From Vibrio sp. 99-70-13A1 (GTDB lineage Bacteria > Pseudomonadota > Gammaproteobacteria > Enterobacterales > Vibrionaceae), in the NCBI RefSeq assembly GCF_013114625.1, contig NZ_VTXD01000001.1, forward strand, positions 186,001-250,000: a stretch of DNA of 64,000 nucleotides, in the 5' to 3' direction. Positions within the stretch are counted from its first letter, which is position 1. The number at the start of each line of letters is the position of its first letter. Position numbers and translations under genes: made by a program. This document shows, in pieces, positions 16,359 through 26,630 of this stretch. The notes below the pieces were generated by a model, which worked only from the letters and a program-made list of their open reading frames with translations, ran no database searches and had not been told where the DNA came from.

Positions 16359-17900
16359 ATGTCAGACGTTGTCAACAATACGAACTCTGAAGTAGAAGAG
16401 AAAAGCTATCAAGAGCTCCACCGACCTGCATCTGAGTTTGAAAACCGCTCAGATTACCTAGACCACGAACTGCAAATCATGAAGCCACGTCGCTTTAAAT
16501 TGAATTTGCCAGGTCGTGACTTCCGATTCGAACTTGAAGATTTAGTCCCAGCTCTTGCGGGTACCATCGGCATTATCGCGATGTACTCTGCAGTAATGAT
16601 GTCTTGGGCTGATGGCCTGACTCAAGCCTGGGATCATGTAAACCTTGGTAAAGAGTTTGCAATTGAAGTTGCTCGTGTAGAAATGCTTATCCCTGCACTG
16701 CTCTTCTGTATTCTTGCTTCAGGTTTCTTTAACCCGAAAGCGAACCTTGCCGGTAACCACGGCCCAATGATTCCCCTTATCGGTACCATCGCTCTAGCTG
16801 GTGCTCACCCTCTTGCATTGGCAATCCTTATCGGTGTCTTCGGTTTAATCCTAAGTTTCCTAAAAGGCGGTTCTAAACTTGTAAACCTCACATCTGAAGG
16901 TACGGCAGGTGGCTTGCTCATTTTCTTAGGTCTCACAGGTACCATGAGCCAAATCAACTCTATCCAAGCTTGGGCAGTTGGTCTTCAGTCTTCGACTGTT
17001 GAAGCTGGCAGCATGGGTTACGTTGGTTTAATCGTTCTTGCTATTACTATTGCTATCTACGCTTTCTTAGCAAAAGTAAATAAGCGTTGGTTAGCTATCC
17101 CAGTTTGTGCATTTACAGGTCTTGCTATCGCATTGGCCCTGGGCGCAGGTTTCGACATTGTATTTGAAACTGAAATGGGTATCCCGAACCTAAACCCAGT
17201 TTACTGGTGGGGTTCCACTTCTGAAGGTTGGATGCTTGGTTTACCAAACGTTGAGCACTTCATTGCCTCTCTACCGTTTGCCATTCTTGCTGTTGCTATG
17301 TGGTCACCTGATTTCCTAGGTCACCGTATCTTCCAAGAACTGAACTACCCAAGAAAGTCTGAAAAAGTACTGATGGATGTTGATGACACAATGACTATGT
17401 GTTCTGTTCGTCAAATGGTTGGTACTGCGGTTGGTGGTGGTAACATCACATCGTCTTGGGGTACTTACATGATCCCTGCTGCAATCGCAAAACGTCCAAT
17501 TCCTGGCGGCGCAATCTTACTTGGTTCTCTATGTATTATTGTTGCAATCCTTGGTTTCCCAATGGATGTAGCGGTATGGCCACCAGTAATGCGTGTTGCT
17601 CTACTTGTTGGTGTATCACTTCCTCTGCTTGAGGCTGGTATGCAAATGGTTAAAGATTCGAAAGATTCTCAAGCCGCAGGTATCTGTATCTTTGGTTCTG
17701 CAGTTGTTAACCCTGTATTAGCTTGGGCATTAACCATGCTTCTTGATAATAACGGTCTAATTGGCGACAAAGAACGTGCGAAGCGTCTATCATTTGTAGA
17801 CAAATTTGTAATCCCAGTTGGTGTATTAGTTATCTGTTTAGTAGCAATGCTTGCTGTAGGTATGCTTGAAGGTCAATACGGTCTTAAAGCTTGGCTATAA
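16359..17900 (+). CDS. DUF3360-family multi-pass membrane transporter
   Basis: A 513-aa inner-membrane protein of the Vibrio DUF3360 family, distantly like NCS2/SulP permeases. A hydrophilic N-terminal 55 residues (FENRSDYLDHELQIMKPRR) precedes about 12-14 TM helices. Conserved polar stretches within the membrane region include NLAGNHGPMIPL, TSEGTAGGLL and GTAVGGGNITSSWGTYM, likely substrate sites. GAGGAAT precedes the start and a strong terminator follows. It lies directly before pflB, where enteric bacteria keep focA, and has an FNR-like box. An anion or organic-acid substrate such as formate is possible, but nothing in the sequence proves it. Confidence 0.75.
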   Translation: MSDVVNNTNSEVEEKSYQELHRPASEFENRSDYLDHELQIMKPRRFKLNLPGRDFRFELEDLVPALAGTIGIIAMYSAVMMSWADGLTQAWDHVNLGKEFAIEVARVEMLIPALLFCILASGFFNPKANLAGNHGPMIPLIGTIALAGAHPLALAILIGVFGLILSFLKGGSKLVNLTSEGTAGGLLIFLGLTGTMSQINSIQAWAVGLQSSTVEAGSMGYVGLIVLAITIAIYAFLAKVNKRWLAIPVCAFTGLAIALALGAGFDIVFETEMGIPNLNPVYWWGSTSEGWMLGLPNVEHFIASLPFAILAVAMWSPDFLGHRIFQELNYPRKSEKVLMDVDDTMTMCSVRQMVGTAVGGGNITSSWGTYMIPAAIAKRPIPGGAILLGSLCIIVAILGFPMDVAVWPPVMRVALLVGVSLPLLEAGMQMVKDSKDSQAAGICIFGSAVVNPVLAWALTMLLDNNGLIGDKERAKRLSFVDKFVIPVGVLVICLVAMLAVGMLEGQYGLKAWL

Positions 17901-17965
17901 ATTGCCCTAAGTTGCTTGGCGAATACGTAATATAAGCAAGATTCGCTCAGCAGCTTAAACAATAG

Positions 17966-17998
17966 TTTGGGTGGTAAAGCCTACCACCCAACTTTTTT
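17966..17998 (+). terminator. Terminator after the DUF3360 gene
   Basis: TTGGGTGGTA (17967-17976) pairs with TACCACCCAA (17982-17991), followed by six T. It separates the DUF3360 gene from pflB. Confidence 0.85.
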
Positions 17999-18027
17999 AG
18001 TTATTTTTCAACTTTTGTTAGCATTTA

Positions 18028-18220
18028 TTGATTTAGTTTAAGTTTTGCAAAAAAATTTTAGCGTAATCTTGAATACATAGAAATGAGACACCATTTAAAG
18101 TAATAATGACAATATATATAATCATATGAAATAAATGTGATAATACATATTGTTATTAATAAGAGTGTACTACCCGTCAGGGGCACTGGCTCAACAGTGT
18201 TAAAGTACTTTTTTTTTCTA
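18028..18220 (+). promoter_or_regulatory. pflB promoter region and leader with hairpin plus T9 tract
   Basis: A weak FNR-like site, TTGAT-TTAG-TTTAA (18028-18041, 8 of 10), and AT-rich promoter DNA lead into a leader. There, CACTG (18184-18188) pairs with CAGTG (18195-18199), and GTACT (18167-18171) can pair with AGTAC (18204-18208). Nine T follow at 18209-18217, only about 10 bp before the ribosome site AAGGTAGG. This could act as an attenuator. Confidence 0.4.
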
Positions 18221-18239
18221 CTAAAAAGGTAGGTATGTC

Positions 18240-20516
18240 ATGGCAGAGCAATTTGCTAAAGCTTGGGAAGATTTTGCTGCAGGTGAGTGGCAAAGTGAAG
18301 TAAACGTTCGTGATTTCATTCAAAAGAACTATACGCCATTTGAAGGTGATGAATCTTTCCTAGTTTCTGAGGGTACTGAAGCGACTAATACGCTTTGGGC
18401 TTCGGTAATGGAAGGTATCAAACAGGAAAACGCAACTAAAGCACCTGTAGATTTTGATACATCTGTTATCTCTACCATCACTTCTCATGATGCAGGCTAC
18501 ATCCAAAAAGATCTTGAAACTATCGTAGGTCTACAAACTGAAAAACCTCTAAAACGTGCAATCATCCCTAACGGTGGTGTACGTATGGTTGAAGGTTCTT
18601 GTAAAGCATACGGTGAAACTCTTGACCCAATGGTTTCAAAAATCTATTCAGAATACCGTAAAACACACAATGCTGGTGTTTTCGATATCTACACGCCTGA
18701 TATCCTAAAATGTCGTAAGTCTGGTGTTCTGACTGGTCTTCCTGATGCTTACGGCCGTGGTCGTATCATTGGTGATTACCGTCGCGTAGCACTTTACGGT
18801 ATTGATTTCCTAATGAAAGACAAAGCAGCTCAATTCGCTTCTCTTCAAGAGCGTTTCGAAAACGGCGAAGACCTTGCTGCAACAATGCAACTTCGTGAAG
18901 AGATCTCTGAGCAACATCGCGCTCTAGGTCAAATCAAGCAAATGGCTGCTACATACGGCTTCGATATCTCTGAGCCAGCTCAAACTGCTCAAGAAGCTAT
19001 CCAGTGGACTTACTTCGGCTACCTAGCTGCTGTTAAATCTCAAAACGGTGCTGCAATGTCTTTAGGTCGTACTTCGACTTTCCTAGACATCTACATCGAG
19101 CGTGATATCGCTGCTGGCAAGATCACTGAAGACCAAGCTCAAGAAATGATCGATCACTTCGTAATGAAGCTACGTATGGTTCGTTTCCTACGTACTCCTG
19201 AATACGATGAGCTATTCTCTGGCGACCCAATCTGGGCAACAGAGTCTATGGGTGGTATGGGTATTGATGGTCGTACGCTAGTAACGCGTTCGAACTTCCG
19301 TTTCCTTAACTCTCTATACACAATGGGTCCTTCTCCAGAGCCAAACATTACGGTTCTTTGGTCTGAGCAACTGCCTGACGGCTTCAAACGTTTCTGTGCG
19401 AAAGTATCTATCGATACTTCTTCTATCCAGTACGAAAATGATGACCTAATGCGTCCTGACCTTGATTCTGATGACTACGCAATCGCTTGTTGTGTATCAC
19501 CAATGATCGTTGGTAAGCAAATGCAGTTCTTCGGCGCTCGTGCTAACCTTGCAAAAACTATGCTTTACGCAATCAACGGCGGCGTTGATGAGAAGCTTAA
19601 GATGCAAGTTGGCCCAGTTGGCGACAAGATCACAGATGAAGTACTTAACTACGATGACGTAATGGGTCGCCTAGACACATTCATGGATTGGTTAGCTAAG
19701 CAATACGTGACTGCACTAAACAGCATTCACTTCATGCACGATAAGTACAGCTACGAAGCTTCTCTAATGGCTCTTCATGACCGTGATGTTCGCCGTACTA
19801 TGGCTTGTGGTATTGCTGGTCTTTCTGTTGCTGCTGATTCACTATCTGCAATCAAATACGCAACTGTTAAACCAGTTCGTGACGAAGATGGCATTGCAAC
19901 AGACTTCGAAATCGAAGGCGATTACCCTAAATACGGTAACAATGACTCTCGTGTAGATGATATTGCTTGTGAACTTGTTTCTACGTTCATGAACAAAATC
20001 CGTAAGCTTAAGACTTACCGTAACTCTATCCCTACACAGTCAGTTCTTACTATTACATCTAACGTTGTATACGGTAAGAAAACAGGTAACACTCCAGACG
20101 GTCGTCGTGCTGGTGCTCCTTTCGCTCCTGGTGCTAACCCAATGCACGGTCGTGATGAGAAAGGTGCTGTAGCGTCACTAACGTCTGTTGGTAAACTACC
20201 GTTTGCTGATGCACAAGATGGTATCTCTTACACTTTCTCTATCGTGCCAAACGCACTAGGTAAAGAAGAAGATAGCCAACGTGCTAACCTTGCAGGTCTA
20301 ATGGATGGTTACTTCCACCATGAAGCTGGCATTGAAGGTGGTCAACACCTTAACGTGAATGTTCTTAACCGTGAAACTCTTGAAGACGCAGTTAAGCACC
20401 CTGAGAAATACCCTCAGTTAACAATTCGTGTTTCTGGTTACGCTGTACGCTTCAACTCTCTAACTACAGAGCAACAAGCTGACGTAATCGCACGTACATT
20501 TACTGAGTCTCTATAA
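18240..20516 (+). CDS. pflB: Pyruvate formate-lyase
   Basis: A 758-aa glycyl-radical enzyme converting pyruvate and CoA to acetyl-CoA and formate during anaerobic growth. The catalytic Cys-Cys pair is in AIACCVSPM (about 418-419) and the radical glycine is in RVSGYAVRF near the C-terminus. Length matches E. coli PflB (760). The start follows AAGGTAGG. Codon use is very regular, as in highly expressed genes. Its activase gene pflA lies 1.4 kb downstream, with lpxR inserted between. Confidence 0.97.
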   Translation: MAEQFAKAWEDFAAGEWQSEVNVRDFIQKNYTPFEGDESFLVSEGTEATNTLWASVMEGIKQENATKAPVDFDTSVISTITSHDAGYIQKDLETIVGLQTEKPLKRAIIPNGGVRMVEGSCKAYGETLDPMVSKIYSEYRKTHNAGVFDIYTPDILKCRKSGVLTGLPDAYGRGRIIGDYRRVALYGIDFLMKDKAAQFASLQERFENGEDLAATMQLREEISEQHRALGQIKQMAATYGFDISEPAQTAQEAIQWTYFGYLAAVKSQNGAAMSLGRTSTFLDIYIERDIAAGKITEDQAQEMIDHFVMKLRMVRFLRTPEYDELFSGDPIWATESMGGMGIDGRTLVTRSNFRFLNSLYTMGPSPEPNITVLWSEQLPDGFKRFCAKVSIDTSSIQYENDDLMRPDLDSDDYAIACCVSPMIVGKQMQFFGARANLAKTMLYAINGGVDEKLKMQVGPVGDKITDEVLNYDDVMGRLDTFMDWLAKQYVTALNSIHFMHDKYSYEASLMALHDRDVRRTMACGIAGLSVAADSLSAIKYATVKPVRDEDGIATDFEIEGDYPKYGNNDSRVDDIACELVSTFMNKIRKLKTYRNSIPTQSVLTITSNVVYGKKTGNTPDGRRAGAPFAPGANPMHGRDEKGAVASLTSVGKLPFADAQDGISYTFSIVPNALGKEEDSQRANLAGLMDGYFHHEAGIEGGQHLNVNVLNRETLEDAVKHPEKYPQLTIRVSGYAVRFNSLTTEQQADVIARTFTESL

Positions 20517-20549
20517 GCTTCACGCTAATTAGACAGTAAAACTAATATT

Positions 20550-20576
20550 AGCCCTGCCAATGTGCGGGGCTTTTTT
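20550..20576 (+). terminator. Terminator after pflB
   Basis: AGCCCTGC pairs with GCGGGGCT (one G-T pair) around a 6-base loop, followed by six T. Confidence 0.8.
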
Positions 20577-20720
20577 ATGTTTGGAGAATATTAGTCGATT
20601 TAGCTGTACTATTTTAAATATCAGTTTGAGCAAAAAAACACTGTTTCATCCACTTTTTTTTCACATCAAAATTCGAATTACGGTACTATCTTGGTTCATA
20701 ATTAGAAAGTAAGTTACTGC

Positions 20721-21722
20721 ATGAAATACCTTCGCTGTTTACCATTGATTCTTCTGTCATTCTCATCACTAGCATCAGAACGCTCAACGTTAACCTTCGC
20801 TTTAGATAACGATGGTATTTTTGGTGTCGATCAAGACTACACCAATGGTCTTTTCTTCTCTTATACCTCTGCGGGAATTACCCCTTATGAATGGGCAAAA
20901 CCACTAAGCCTTTCACACTGGGGAGCGTCTTCTTTAGATAAGTGGGAAGTCACTCTCGGTCATAAGATGTACACGCCTTCAGACATCGAAGTTGACACTC
21001 CCTTAGCTAATGATCGCCCATATTCTGGTTACCTACATACTGAAATCAACTACATCAGTTTACACCCACAACAAGCACAGCGTTTCAATATTACTTTTGG
21101 CACCACTGGTGAAAGAGCTTTATCTGCAGACGCTCAAAAGCTGGTGCATTCCATCACCAAGTCTGACGACCCTCTGGGCTGGGAATATCAAATTGATGAT
21201 GAATACGCAGGTAGCGTTGGATACTTGACTCACCTTAATCTGCTACGTTCTCAAGCCATTGCGAATACTGATTGGGAAGTTTCCAACATCATCGAAGTAA
21301 ACGTTGGTAACTTCCGTAGTGATGTTTCTACCGGTTTTATGATGCGCTGGGGAACAGATTTAGGCGGTAACTTTGGTGCAGCAACGATAACAACAGAGAA
21401 CCCGTTTAGACCAGGTATGATTGGCGCATCGAATAACGGCTGGTTTACTTATGCTGGTCTTGAAGGCCGCTACCGATTTAATGATCTAACGATTGAAGGC
21501 GATCGATCTGGTGTTGATAAATACGCACACGATAATGGTCAAAACCCAGCGATTTACGATGTCACATTAGAACATGTTCAAGCAACTGCTGTTGCAGGTG
21601 TCGCATGGTATAACCAGCACGTTGGTGCAGCTTTTGCTCTTACCGTAAAAACACCTGACTACGAAGAAGCGAAAGAAAAAATATACACAACAGGCGGCGT
21701 GACTTTCTTTACTTTCTTCTAA
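20721..21722 (+). CDS. lpxR: Lipid A 3'-O-deacylase (LpxR family, DUF2219)
   Basis: A 333-aa outer-membrane beta-barrel enzyme that removes the 3'-acyloxyacyl chain of lipid A. A short signal peptide (CLPLILLSFSSLAS) is followed by the family hallmarks: DNDGIFGVDQDYTNG (catalytic Asn/Asp and the YTNG strand) and, further on, the His of LVHSITK with the GWEYQIDDE acidic pair. It ends in Phe (TFFTFF), as barrels do. It is a single gene with its own promoter gap and terminator, between pflB and pflA. Catalytic residues look intact, so it should be active. Confidence 0.85.
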   Translation: MKYLRCLPLILLSFSSLASERSTLTFALDNDGIFGVDQDYTNGLFFSYTSAGITPYEWAKPLSLSHWGASSLDKWEVTLGHKMYTPSDIEVDTPLANDRPYSGYLHTEINYISLHPQQAQRFNITFGTTGERALSADAQKLVHSITKSDDPLGWEYQIDDEYAGSVGYLTHLNLLRSQAIANTDWEVSNIIEVNVGNFRSDVSTGFMMRWGTDLGGNFGAATITTENPFRPGMIGASNNGWFTYAGLEGRYRFNDLTIEGDRSGVDKYAHDNGQNPAIYDVTLEHVQATAVAGVAWYNQHVGAAFALTVKTPDYEEAKEKIYTTGGVTFFTFF

Positions 21723-21759
21723 CAGTATTTACGCGACATTAAAGCTGTGATTAATTTAT

Positions 21760-21801
21760 AAATAAAGGCAATAAACCGAAAGGCTTATTGCCTTTATTTT
21801 T
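21760..21801 (+). terminator. Terminator after lpxR
   Basis: A 15-bp perfect stem (21760-21774 with 21785-21799, core AAGGCAATAA) has a 10-base loop and a T-rich end. Confidence 0.85.
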
Positions 21802-21884
21802 AGGGGCTTCTGCCGATTTGACCCTATTTTATGTACCGTTTTTGTAATAAAATGACCACATAAATTCCTATACGAGAATAGCTC

Positions 21885-22625
21885 ATGTCTACAATTGGTC
21901 GCATTCACTCTTTCGAATCTTGTGGTACTGTCGATGGCCCTGGAATCCGCTTTATTGTGTTCCTTCAAGGGTGCTTAATGCGCTGTATGTACTGCCATAA
22001 TCGCGATACATGGGATACTCACGGTGGAAAAGAGGTGACTGTCGAAGAGATTATCACTGAAGCCAAATCGTACCGTCATTTTATGAAAGCTTCTGGCGGC
22101 GGCATTACTTGCTCAGGCGGCGAAGCGATGCTTCAACCTGAATTTGTACGTGACTTTTTTCAAGCTGCGCAAGCTGAAGGCATCCACACTTGTCTTGATA
22201 CTAATGGCTATATTCGTAAGCATACTGATGTTGTAGACGAAGTATTAGAAGCTACTGATTTAGTGATGCTAGATTTAAAGCACATGCGTGATGAAATCCA
22301 TCATGACTTCATTGGTGTTTCAAATAAACGAACTTTAGATTTTGCTCGCTACTTGCATAAGATTGGTAAAAAAACTTGGATCCGTTATGTTGTTGTTCCA
22401 GGTTATACAGACACTCCTGAAGATGCTCACCTACTTGGTGAATTCATTAAAGATATGGATAACATCGAAAAAGTAGAACTACTGCCTTACCATAAACTTG
22501 GCGCTCACAAATGGGAAGCTATGGGTAATGAATACCCTCTTGATGGTGTTAACCCGCCAAGTAAAGAGCTGATGGACGAAATCGTTACAGTTCTAAAACA
22601 ATACCATCCAAACGTTAAGTATTAA
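21885..22625 (+). CDS. pflA: Pyruvate formate-lyase 1-activating enzyme
   Basis: A 246-aa radical SAM enzyme that installs the glycyl radical on PflB. The [4Fe-4S] motif is CLMRCMYC, and SAM-binding glycines are in [14 protein letters not shown]. Length matches E. coli PflA (246). The product is cytosolic and acts with PflB, encoded 1.4 kb upstream. A strong terminator follows. Confidence 0.95.
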   Translation: MSTIGRIHSFESCGTVDGPGIRFIVFLQGCLMRCMYCHNRDTWDTHGGKEVTVEEIITEAKSYRHFMKASGGGITCSGGEAMLQPEFVRDFFQAAQAEGIHTCLDTNGYIRKHTDVVDEVLEATDLVMLDLKHMRDEIHHDFIGVSNKRTLDFARYLHKIGKKTWIRYVVVPGYTDTPEDAHLLGEFIKDMDNIEKVELLPYHKLGAHKWEAMGNEYPLDGVNPPSKELMDEIVTVLKQYHPNVKY

Positions 22626-22651
22626 CTTAGCTTGATAGCTTGATAAGAATG

Positions 22652-22684
22652 AAGCGCCATCAACCTACGTTATGGCGCTTTTTT
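22652..22684 (+). terminator. Terminator after pflA
   Basis: AAGCGCCAT (22652-22660) pairs with ATGGCGCTT (22672-22680), and the T-run continues to 22684. Confidence 0.85.
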
Positions 22685-22899
22685 ATTGCACCTTTCCTCA
22701 CCCACCTTCCCTATCAAAATTAATGCAATGTCTAATAGAAGATAATCTAATTTATCTTCATTTTTTCTTACAAGATTTGTTTATAGTTTCAAATAATCGT
22801 ATTAAATCCGTGTTGAGATCATGTTTCTGTAAGTGTGATTACTGTTAATCTTACTTCAACAAAATAATATTACATTTAGTTTTTAGTGAGGTTTCCCTT

Positions 22900-23400
22900 A
22901 TGGAAATGACCAATGCTCAGCGTCTAATCCTATCAAATCAATATAAGCTTATGTCTCAAATGGACCCTGAGAATTCTGCGAAATACCAACGTCTACAAAC
23001 AATTGTAGAACGTGGTTACGAGCTTCAAATGAGAGAACTCAACAAGGAATTTGGTTGTTTAACAGAAAGTGAATGTCGTGAAACTATCGATATCATGGAA
23101 ATGTACCATGCGATGCAAGAGTCAAACAAAATGCTTGCAGACTCAGAACGCCAAGACGTTGATCAACGCCGTCTACAGTTCTTAGGATTTGATATTGCTT
23201 CAGAAGCACAATCTGTAAATTACGTGCGCTTCCTTATCGATTCTGAAGGGCTATACCCTCAATTCGATAAAGCTGACCACCACTTTAACAGCCAAATGCC
23301 AATGCTAGAAAAATACCGCAGAATGCTTACCACATGGCGCAATTGTCCTCGCCAATACCACTTATGCTCTACAGAGCTAAGCCAAATTTTTAATGCTTAA
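22900..23400 (+). CDS. yfbU: YfbU family protein (UPF0304)
   Basis: A 166-aa cytosolic all-helical protein closely matching E. coli YfbU (164 aa) from the start ([17 protein letters not shown]) to the end ([14 protein letters not shown]). The biochemical role is unknown; E. coli YfbU overproduction has been linked to cell death. GTGAGG lies upstream of the start. The gene is monocistronic and converges on the MipA-family gene. Confidence 0.88.
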   Translation: MEMTNAQRLILSNQYKLMSQMDPENSAKYQRLQTIVERGYELQMRELNKEFGCLTESECRETIDIMEMYHAMQESNKMLADSERQDVDQRRLQFLGFDIASEAQSVNYVRFLIDSEGLYPQFDKADHHFNSQMPMLEKYRRMLTTWRNCPRQYHLCSTELSQIFNA

Positions 23401-23485
23401 CTAAATCAGTCTAATTGAAATCATACGGTTTAGATTAGGCTTTATCTTTTTGCGAAAGACTCAAAGAAAAGTTAACAGAAAAAAG

Positions 23486-23518
23486 AAAGGGGTAGATACG
23501 TTGGTATCTACCCCTTTT
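23486..23518. terminator. Bidirectional terminator between yfbU and the MipA/OmpV gene
   Basis: A 14-bp stem (23486-23499 with 23504-23517, core GGGGTAGATAC) has a 4-base loop and flanking A and T runs. Confidence 0.85.
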
Positions 23519-23537
23519 AATATCTGTTCAATAACGC

Positions 23538-24311
23538 TTAAAAAACGTAAGCAACACCGACGTTAGCGGTAGTATTTACACCACTTTCAATTATCGGGCT
23601 TTTCTCAATATCACCTTCAAGATTTGTGTAACGAATGCCACCAGTGACACGAATGTTTGGCGTAACATGAGCATAAGCACTTAAACCAACGAAATATTGA
23701 CCATCCCAATCGGCATCAAATGAACTGATTGTGCCATTACCATCATTTGCCACACGTTGCGCTTCTTCTTTACTCACACCGTACAAGTGATTATTAAGGC
23801 GTTCGCTGTTATATGCGTAACCAATTGCTGGTGTAATAGCCCAGCCTTTGCGGCGAATAGGTAAACGCCAAGCGGCTTCAGCGTAAATACCATTATGCTT
23901 AGCACCAATGTCTGAGCCGGCAGTTGCTTCAAACATACCCACCAGCGTAATGACTTGATAACTCACACCACCAAGAATCGATGCTTTTCTCTCATCCAGC
24001 AATCGCATATCTGTATTGTCAGAATCACTCGGCTTTAACGTTCTCGGGTCATAGAAAGCTCTGAAAATAATATTTTGCGGGCTGCCTGCTGGCAACAGCC
24101 TGTATCCAGCACTAAAACCACGCATGAAAAAGTGCTCACCTTCATAGCCAACTAGTGGAATAACGGCTTGGTTCGAAGGGGTATCAATATAAACAGCTGG
24201 TGAATACGATGCAGCAGCACCTAGCGACCACTGAGAGATCTTCGCCTGTGCTGTAGTTGTCATCAATATTGCTGCGCTAATACAGCACGTTTTAAACCAA
24301 CTATTTTTCAT
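23538..24311 (-). CDS. MipA/OmpV family outer-membrane protein
   Basis: A 257-aa beta-barrel protein. The signal peptide (CCISAAILMTTTAQA) is cleaved near Ala23. The family pattern is visible: WSLGAAASYSPAVY, VPLVGYEGEHFFMRG in the form IPLVGYEG, and the final strand TTANVGVAYVF ending in Phe. MipA/OmpV proteins sit in the outer membrane; MipA links murein synthases, while Vibrio OmpV-type members respond to salt. Which role applies is not clear. It is divergent from yeaG. Confidence 0.82.
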   Translation of the reverse strand: MKNSWFKTCCISAAILMTTTAQAKISQWSLGAAASYSPAVYIDTPSNQAVIPLVGYEGEHFFMRGFSAGYRLLPAGSPQNIIFRAFYDPRTLKPSDSDNTDMRLLDERKASILGGVSYQVITLVGMFEATAGSDIGAKHNGIYAEAAWRLPIRRKGWAITPAIGYAYNSERLNNHLYGVSKEEAQRVANDGNGTISSFDADWDGQYFVGLSAYAHVTPNIRVTGGIRYTNLEGDIEKSPIIESGVNTTANVGVAYVF

Positions 24312-24658
24312 TTTGAGTTCCTATTTCTTTGAGCTATATGAGCAGAGTAATTTTCATTTATTATATGGAACCCTATACCAAAAAACAATGAGACCATAAA
24401 TATTTATCAAAACATGTAAAAACACACCTTGAACTGTAATTAGTGATCCTTCAAGCATTAACATTTTACATACTTCACTTTTTTAAAATGGCAGCTAACA
24501 AGCTACACCTACCCTTTACTCCTCAAGTCACACCTCTAAATACAAATAAATACATAATTGTTAAGCAAAATTGTAGAGTCAGGTCTAGTCTTAAATGTAA
24601 GGGAAAATCTATTTTCAACCGCTCGTCAGTATGACTGGTTAACAAGGGGAATGTGACT
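24312..24658. other. Divergent control region, MipA/OmpV gene and yeaG
   Basis: This 347-bp AT-rich gap holds a candidate sigma-54 site, TGGCAG-N5-AAGCT, with GG at 24490-24491 and GC at 24502-24503 (10 bp between them). The yeaG ribosome site AAGGGGA is at 24644-24650. E. coli yeaGH is known to be under nitrogen and stress control, which is why this weak match is noted. Confidence 0.3.
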
Positions 24659-26593
24659 ATGAGTATTTTTGACCATTATCAATCACGCTATGAGGCAGCT
24701 AAAGAAGAAGAGCTGACGCTGCAAGATTTTCTTGCACTATGTAAAGATGATAAAAGCGCATACGCAAATGCTGCTGAACGTCTATTACTTGCTATTGGCG
24801 AGCCAGAAATCATTGATACCGCACAAGACCCTTGGCTCAGTCGGATTTTTTCTAACCGAGTCATTTCTCGATATAAAGAGTTTGAAGATTTCTATGGTAT
24901 GGAAGATGCCATTGAACAAATCGTTTCTTACCTAAAACATGCGGCTCAAGGTTTAGAAGAACGCAAACAAATCTTGTATCTACTTGGTCCTGTTGGTGGC
25001 GGTAAATCCTCTTTAGCTGAGAAGCTAAAAGCATTAATGCAAAAGATGCCTGTTTACGTACTTTCTGCTAATGGAGAGCGTAGCCCTGTCAATGATCACC
25101 CTTTCTGCTTATTTGACGTCAATGAAGATGGCGAGCTATTGAAGAAAGAGTACGGCATTGAAAAACGTTATGTTCGTTCAATCATGTCTCCTTGGGCAGC
25201 GAAACGTTTACATGAATTCGGTGGTGACATATCTAAATTCAAAGTGATCAAAGTTCGCCCTTCAATCCTCGACCAATTAGCGATTGCTAAAACAGAGCCA
25301 GGTGACGAAAACAATCAAGATATTTCCTCACTTGTGGGTAAAGTAGACATTCGCCAGCTTGAACATTTCTCGCAAGATGATCCTGATGCCTACAGCTACT
25401 CTGGTGCTTTATGTAAAGCGAACCAAGGGCTTATGGAATTTGTTGAAATGTTTAAGGCACCGATCAAAGTCTTACACCCATTATTAACCGCGACTCAAGA
25501 AGGTAACTTCAATGGTACTGAGGGGCTCTCTGCTTTACCATTTGACGGCATGATCCTAGCTCACTCAAATGAATCTGAATGGCAAACCTTCCGCAATAAC
25601 AAAAACAATGAAGCTTTCCTTGATCGTGTTTATATTGTGAAAGTGCCTTATTGCTTAAGAGTGTCTGAAGAAGTCAAAATCTACCAAAAACTACTGGAAC
25701 ACAGTGAACTGTCTAAAGCTCCATGCTCACCAAGCACCCTAGAGCTGCTTTCTCAGTTCAGTATTCTTTCTCGTCTAAAAGAGCCAGAAAACTCATCATT
25801 ATTCTCTAAAATGCGCGTTTATGATGGTGAAACACTCAAAGATACCGATCCAAAAGCCAAAAGCTACCAAGAGTATCGTGACTATGCAGGTGTCGATGAA
25901 GGCATGTCGGGTCTATCTACACGTTTCGCTTTTAAAATTCTATCTCGTGTATTCAATTTCGACCAAGCAGAAGTCGCTGCAAACCCAGTTCACTTGTTCT
26001 ACGTTATTGAACAACAAATCGAACGTGAACAGTTCCCACAAGAACAAGCTGAGAAGTACTTAGAATATCTAAAAGGCTACTTGGTGCCTCGCTACGTTGA
26101 GTTTATCGGTAAAGAAATTCAAACGGCTTATTTAGAATCATATTCTGAATACGGACAAAACATTTTTGACCGCTATGTCACCTATGCTGATTTCTGGATT
26201 CAAGATCAAGAGTACCGTGATCCTGAAACGGGGCAGTTATTTGATCGCGCCTCTCTTAACGGTGAACTTGAAAAAATAGAGAAAACTGCGGGTATCAGTA
26301 ACCCTAAAGACTTCCGTAATGAAATCGTCAACTTTGTTCTTCGAGCTAAAGCAAATAACAATGGTCTTAATCCAGTTTGGACTAGCTACGAGAAACTGCG
26401 TACTGTCATTGAGAAAAAAATGTTCTCAAACACAGAAGAGCTACTACCAGTTATTTCCTTTAATGCAAAAACGTCTTCAGAAGATCAGAAAAAGCATGAC
26501 GACTTCGTTGCTCGCATGATGGAAAAAGGTTACACCGAGAAACAAGTTAGGCTGCTTTCTGAATGGTACCTAAGAGTTCGTAAATCCTCATAA
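24659..26593 (+). CDS. yeaG: Serine protein kinase PrkA/YeaG
   Basis: A 644-aa stress kinase of the PrkA family. The AAA-like N-terminal part has Walker [10 protein letters not shown] (about 111-119), and the C-terminal half carries the PrkA kinase-like domain. It matches E. coli YeaG from the start ([17 protein letters not shown]). I choose ATG 24659: AAGGGGA lies 8 bp upstream, whereas the GTG at 24653 is only 2 bp from it. First gene of yeaG-yeaH-ycgB, which acts in stationary phase, nitrogen stress and persistence in enterics. Confidence 0.93.
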   Translation: MSIFDHYQSRYEAAKEEELTLQDFLALCKDDKSAYANAAERLLLAIGEPEIIDTAQDPWLSRIFSNRVISRYKEFEDFYGMEDAIEQIVSYLKHAAQGLEERKQILYLLGPVGGGKSSLAEKLKALMQKMPVYVLSANGERSPVNDHPFCLFDVNEDGELLKKEYGIEKRYVRSIMSPWAAKRLHEFGGDISKFKVIKVRPSILDQLAIAKTEPGDENNQDISSLVGKVDIRQLEHFSQDDPDAYSYSGALCKANQGLMEFVEMFKAPIKVLHPLLTATQEGNFNGTEGLSALPFDGMILAHSNESEWQTFRNNKNNEAFLDRVYIVKVPYCLRVSEEVKIYQKLLEHSELSKAPCSPSTLELLSQFSILSRLKEPENSSLFSKMRVYDGETLKDTDPKAKSYQEYRDYAGVDEGMSGLSTRFAFKILSRVFNFDQAEVAANPVHLFYVIEQQIEREQFPQEQAEKYLEYLKGYLVPRYVEFIGKEIQTAYLESYSEYGQNIFDRYVTYADFWIQDQEYRDPETGQLFDRASLNGELEKIEKTAGISNPKDFRNEIVNFVLRAKANNNGLNPVWTSYEKLRTVIEKKMFSNTEELLPVISFNAKTSSEDQKKHDDFVARMMEKGYTEKQVRLLSEWYLRVRKSS

Positions 26594-26630
26594 AAGTAGG
26601 ATCACAACGACAATACTTAGAGGGGGATCT

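Noticed and set aside
18160..18220. ZTP (pfl-motif) riboswitch before pflB
   Set aside because: The conserved core of that RNA is not present; only simple hairpins are seen.
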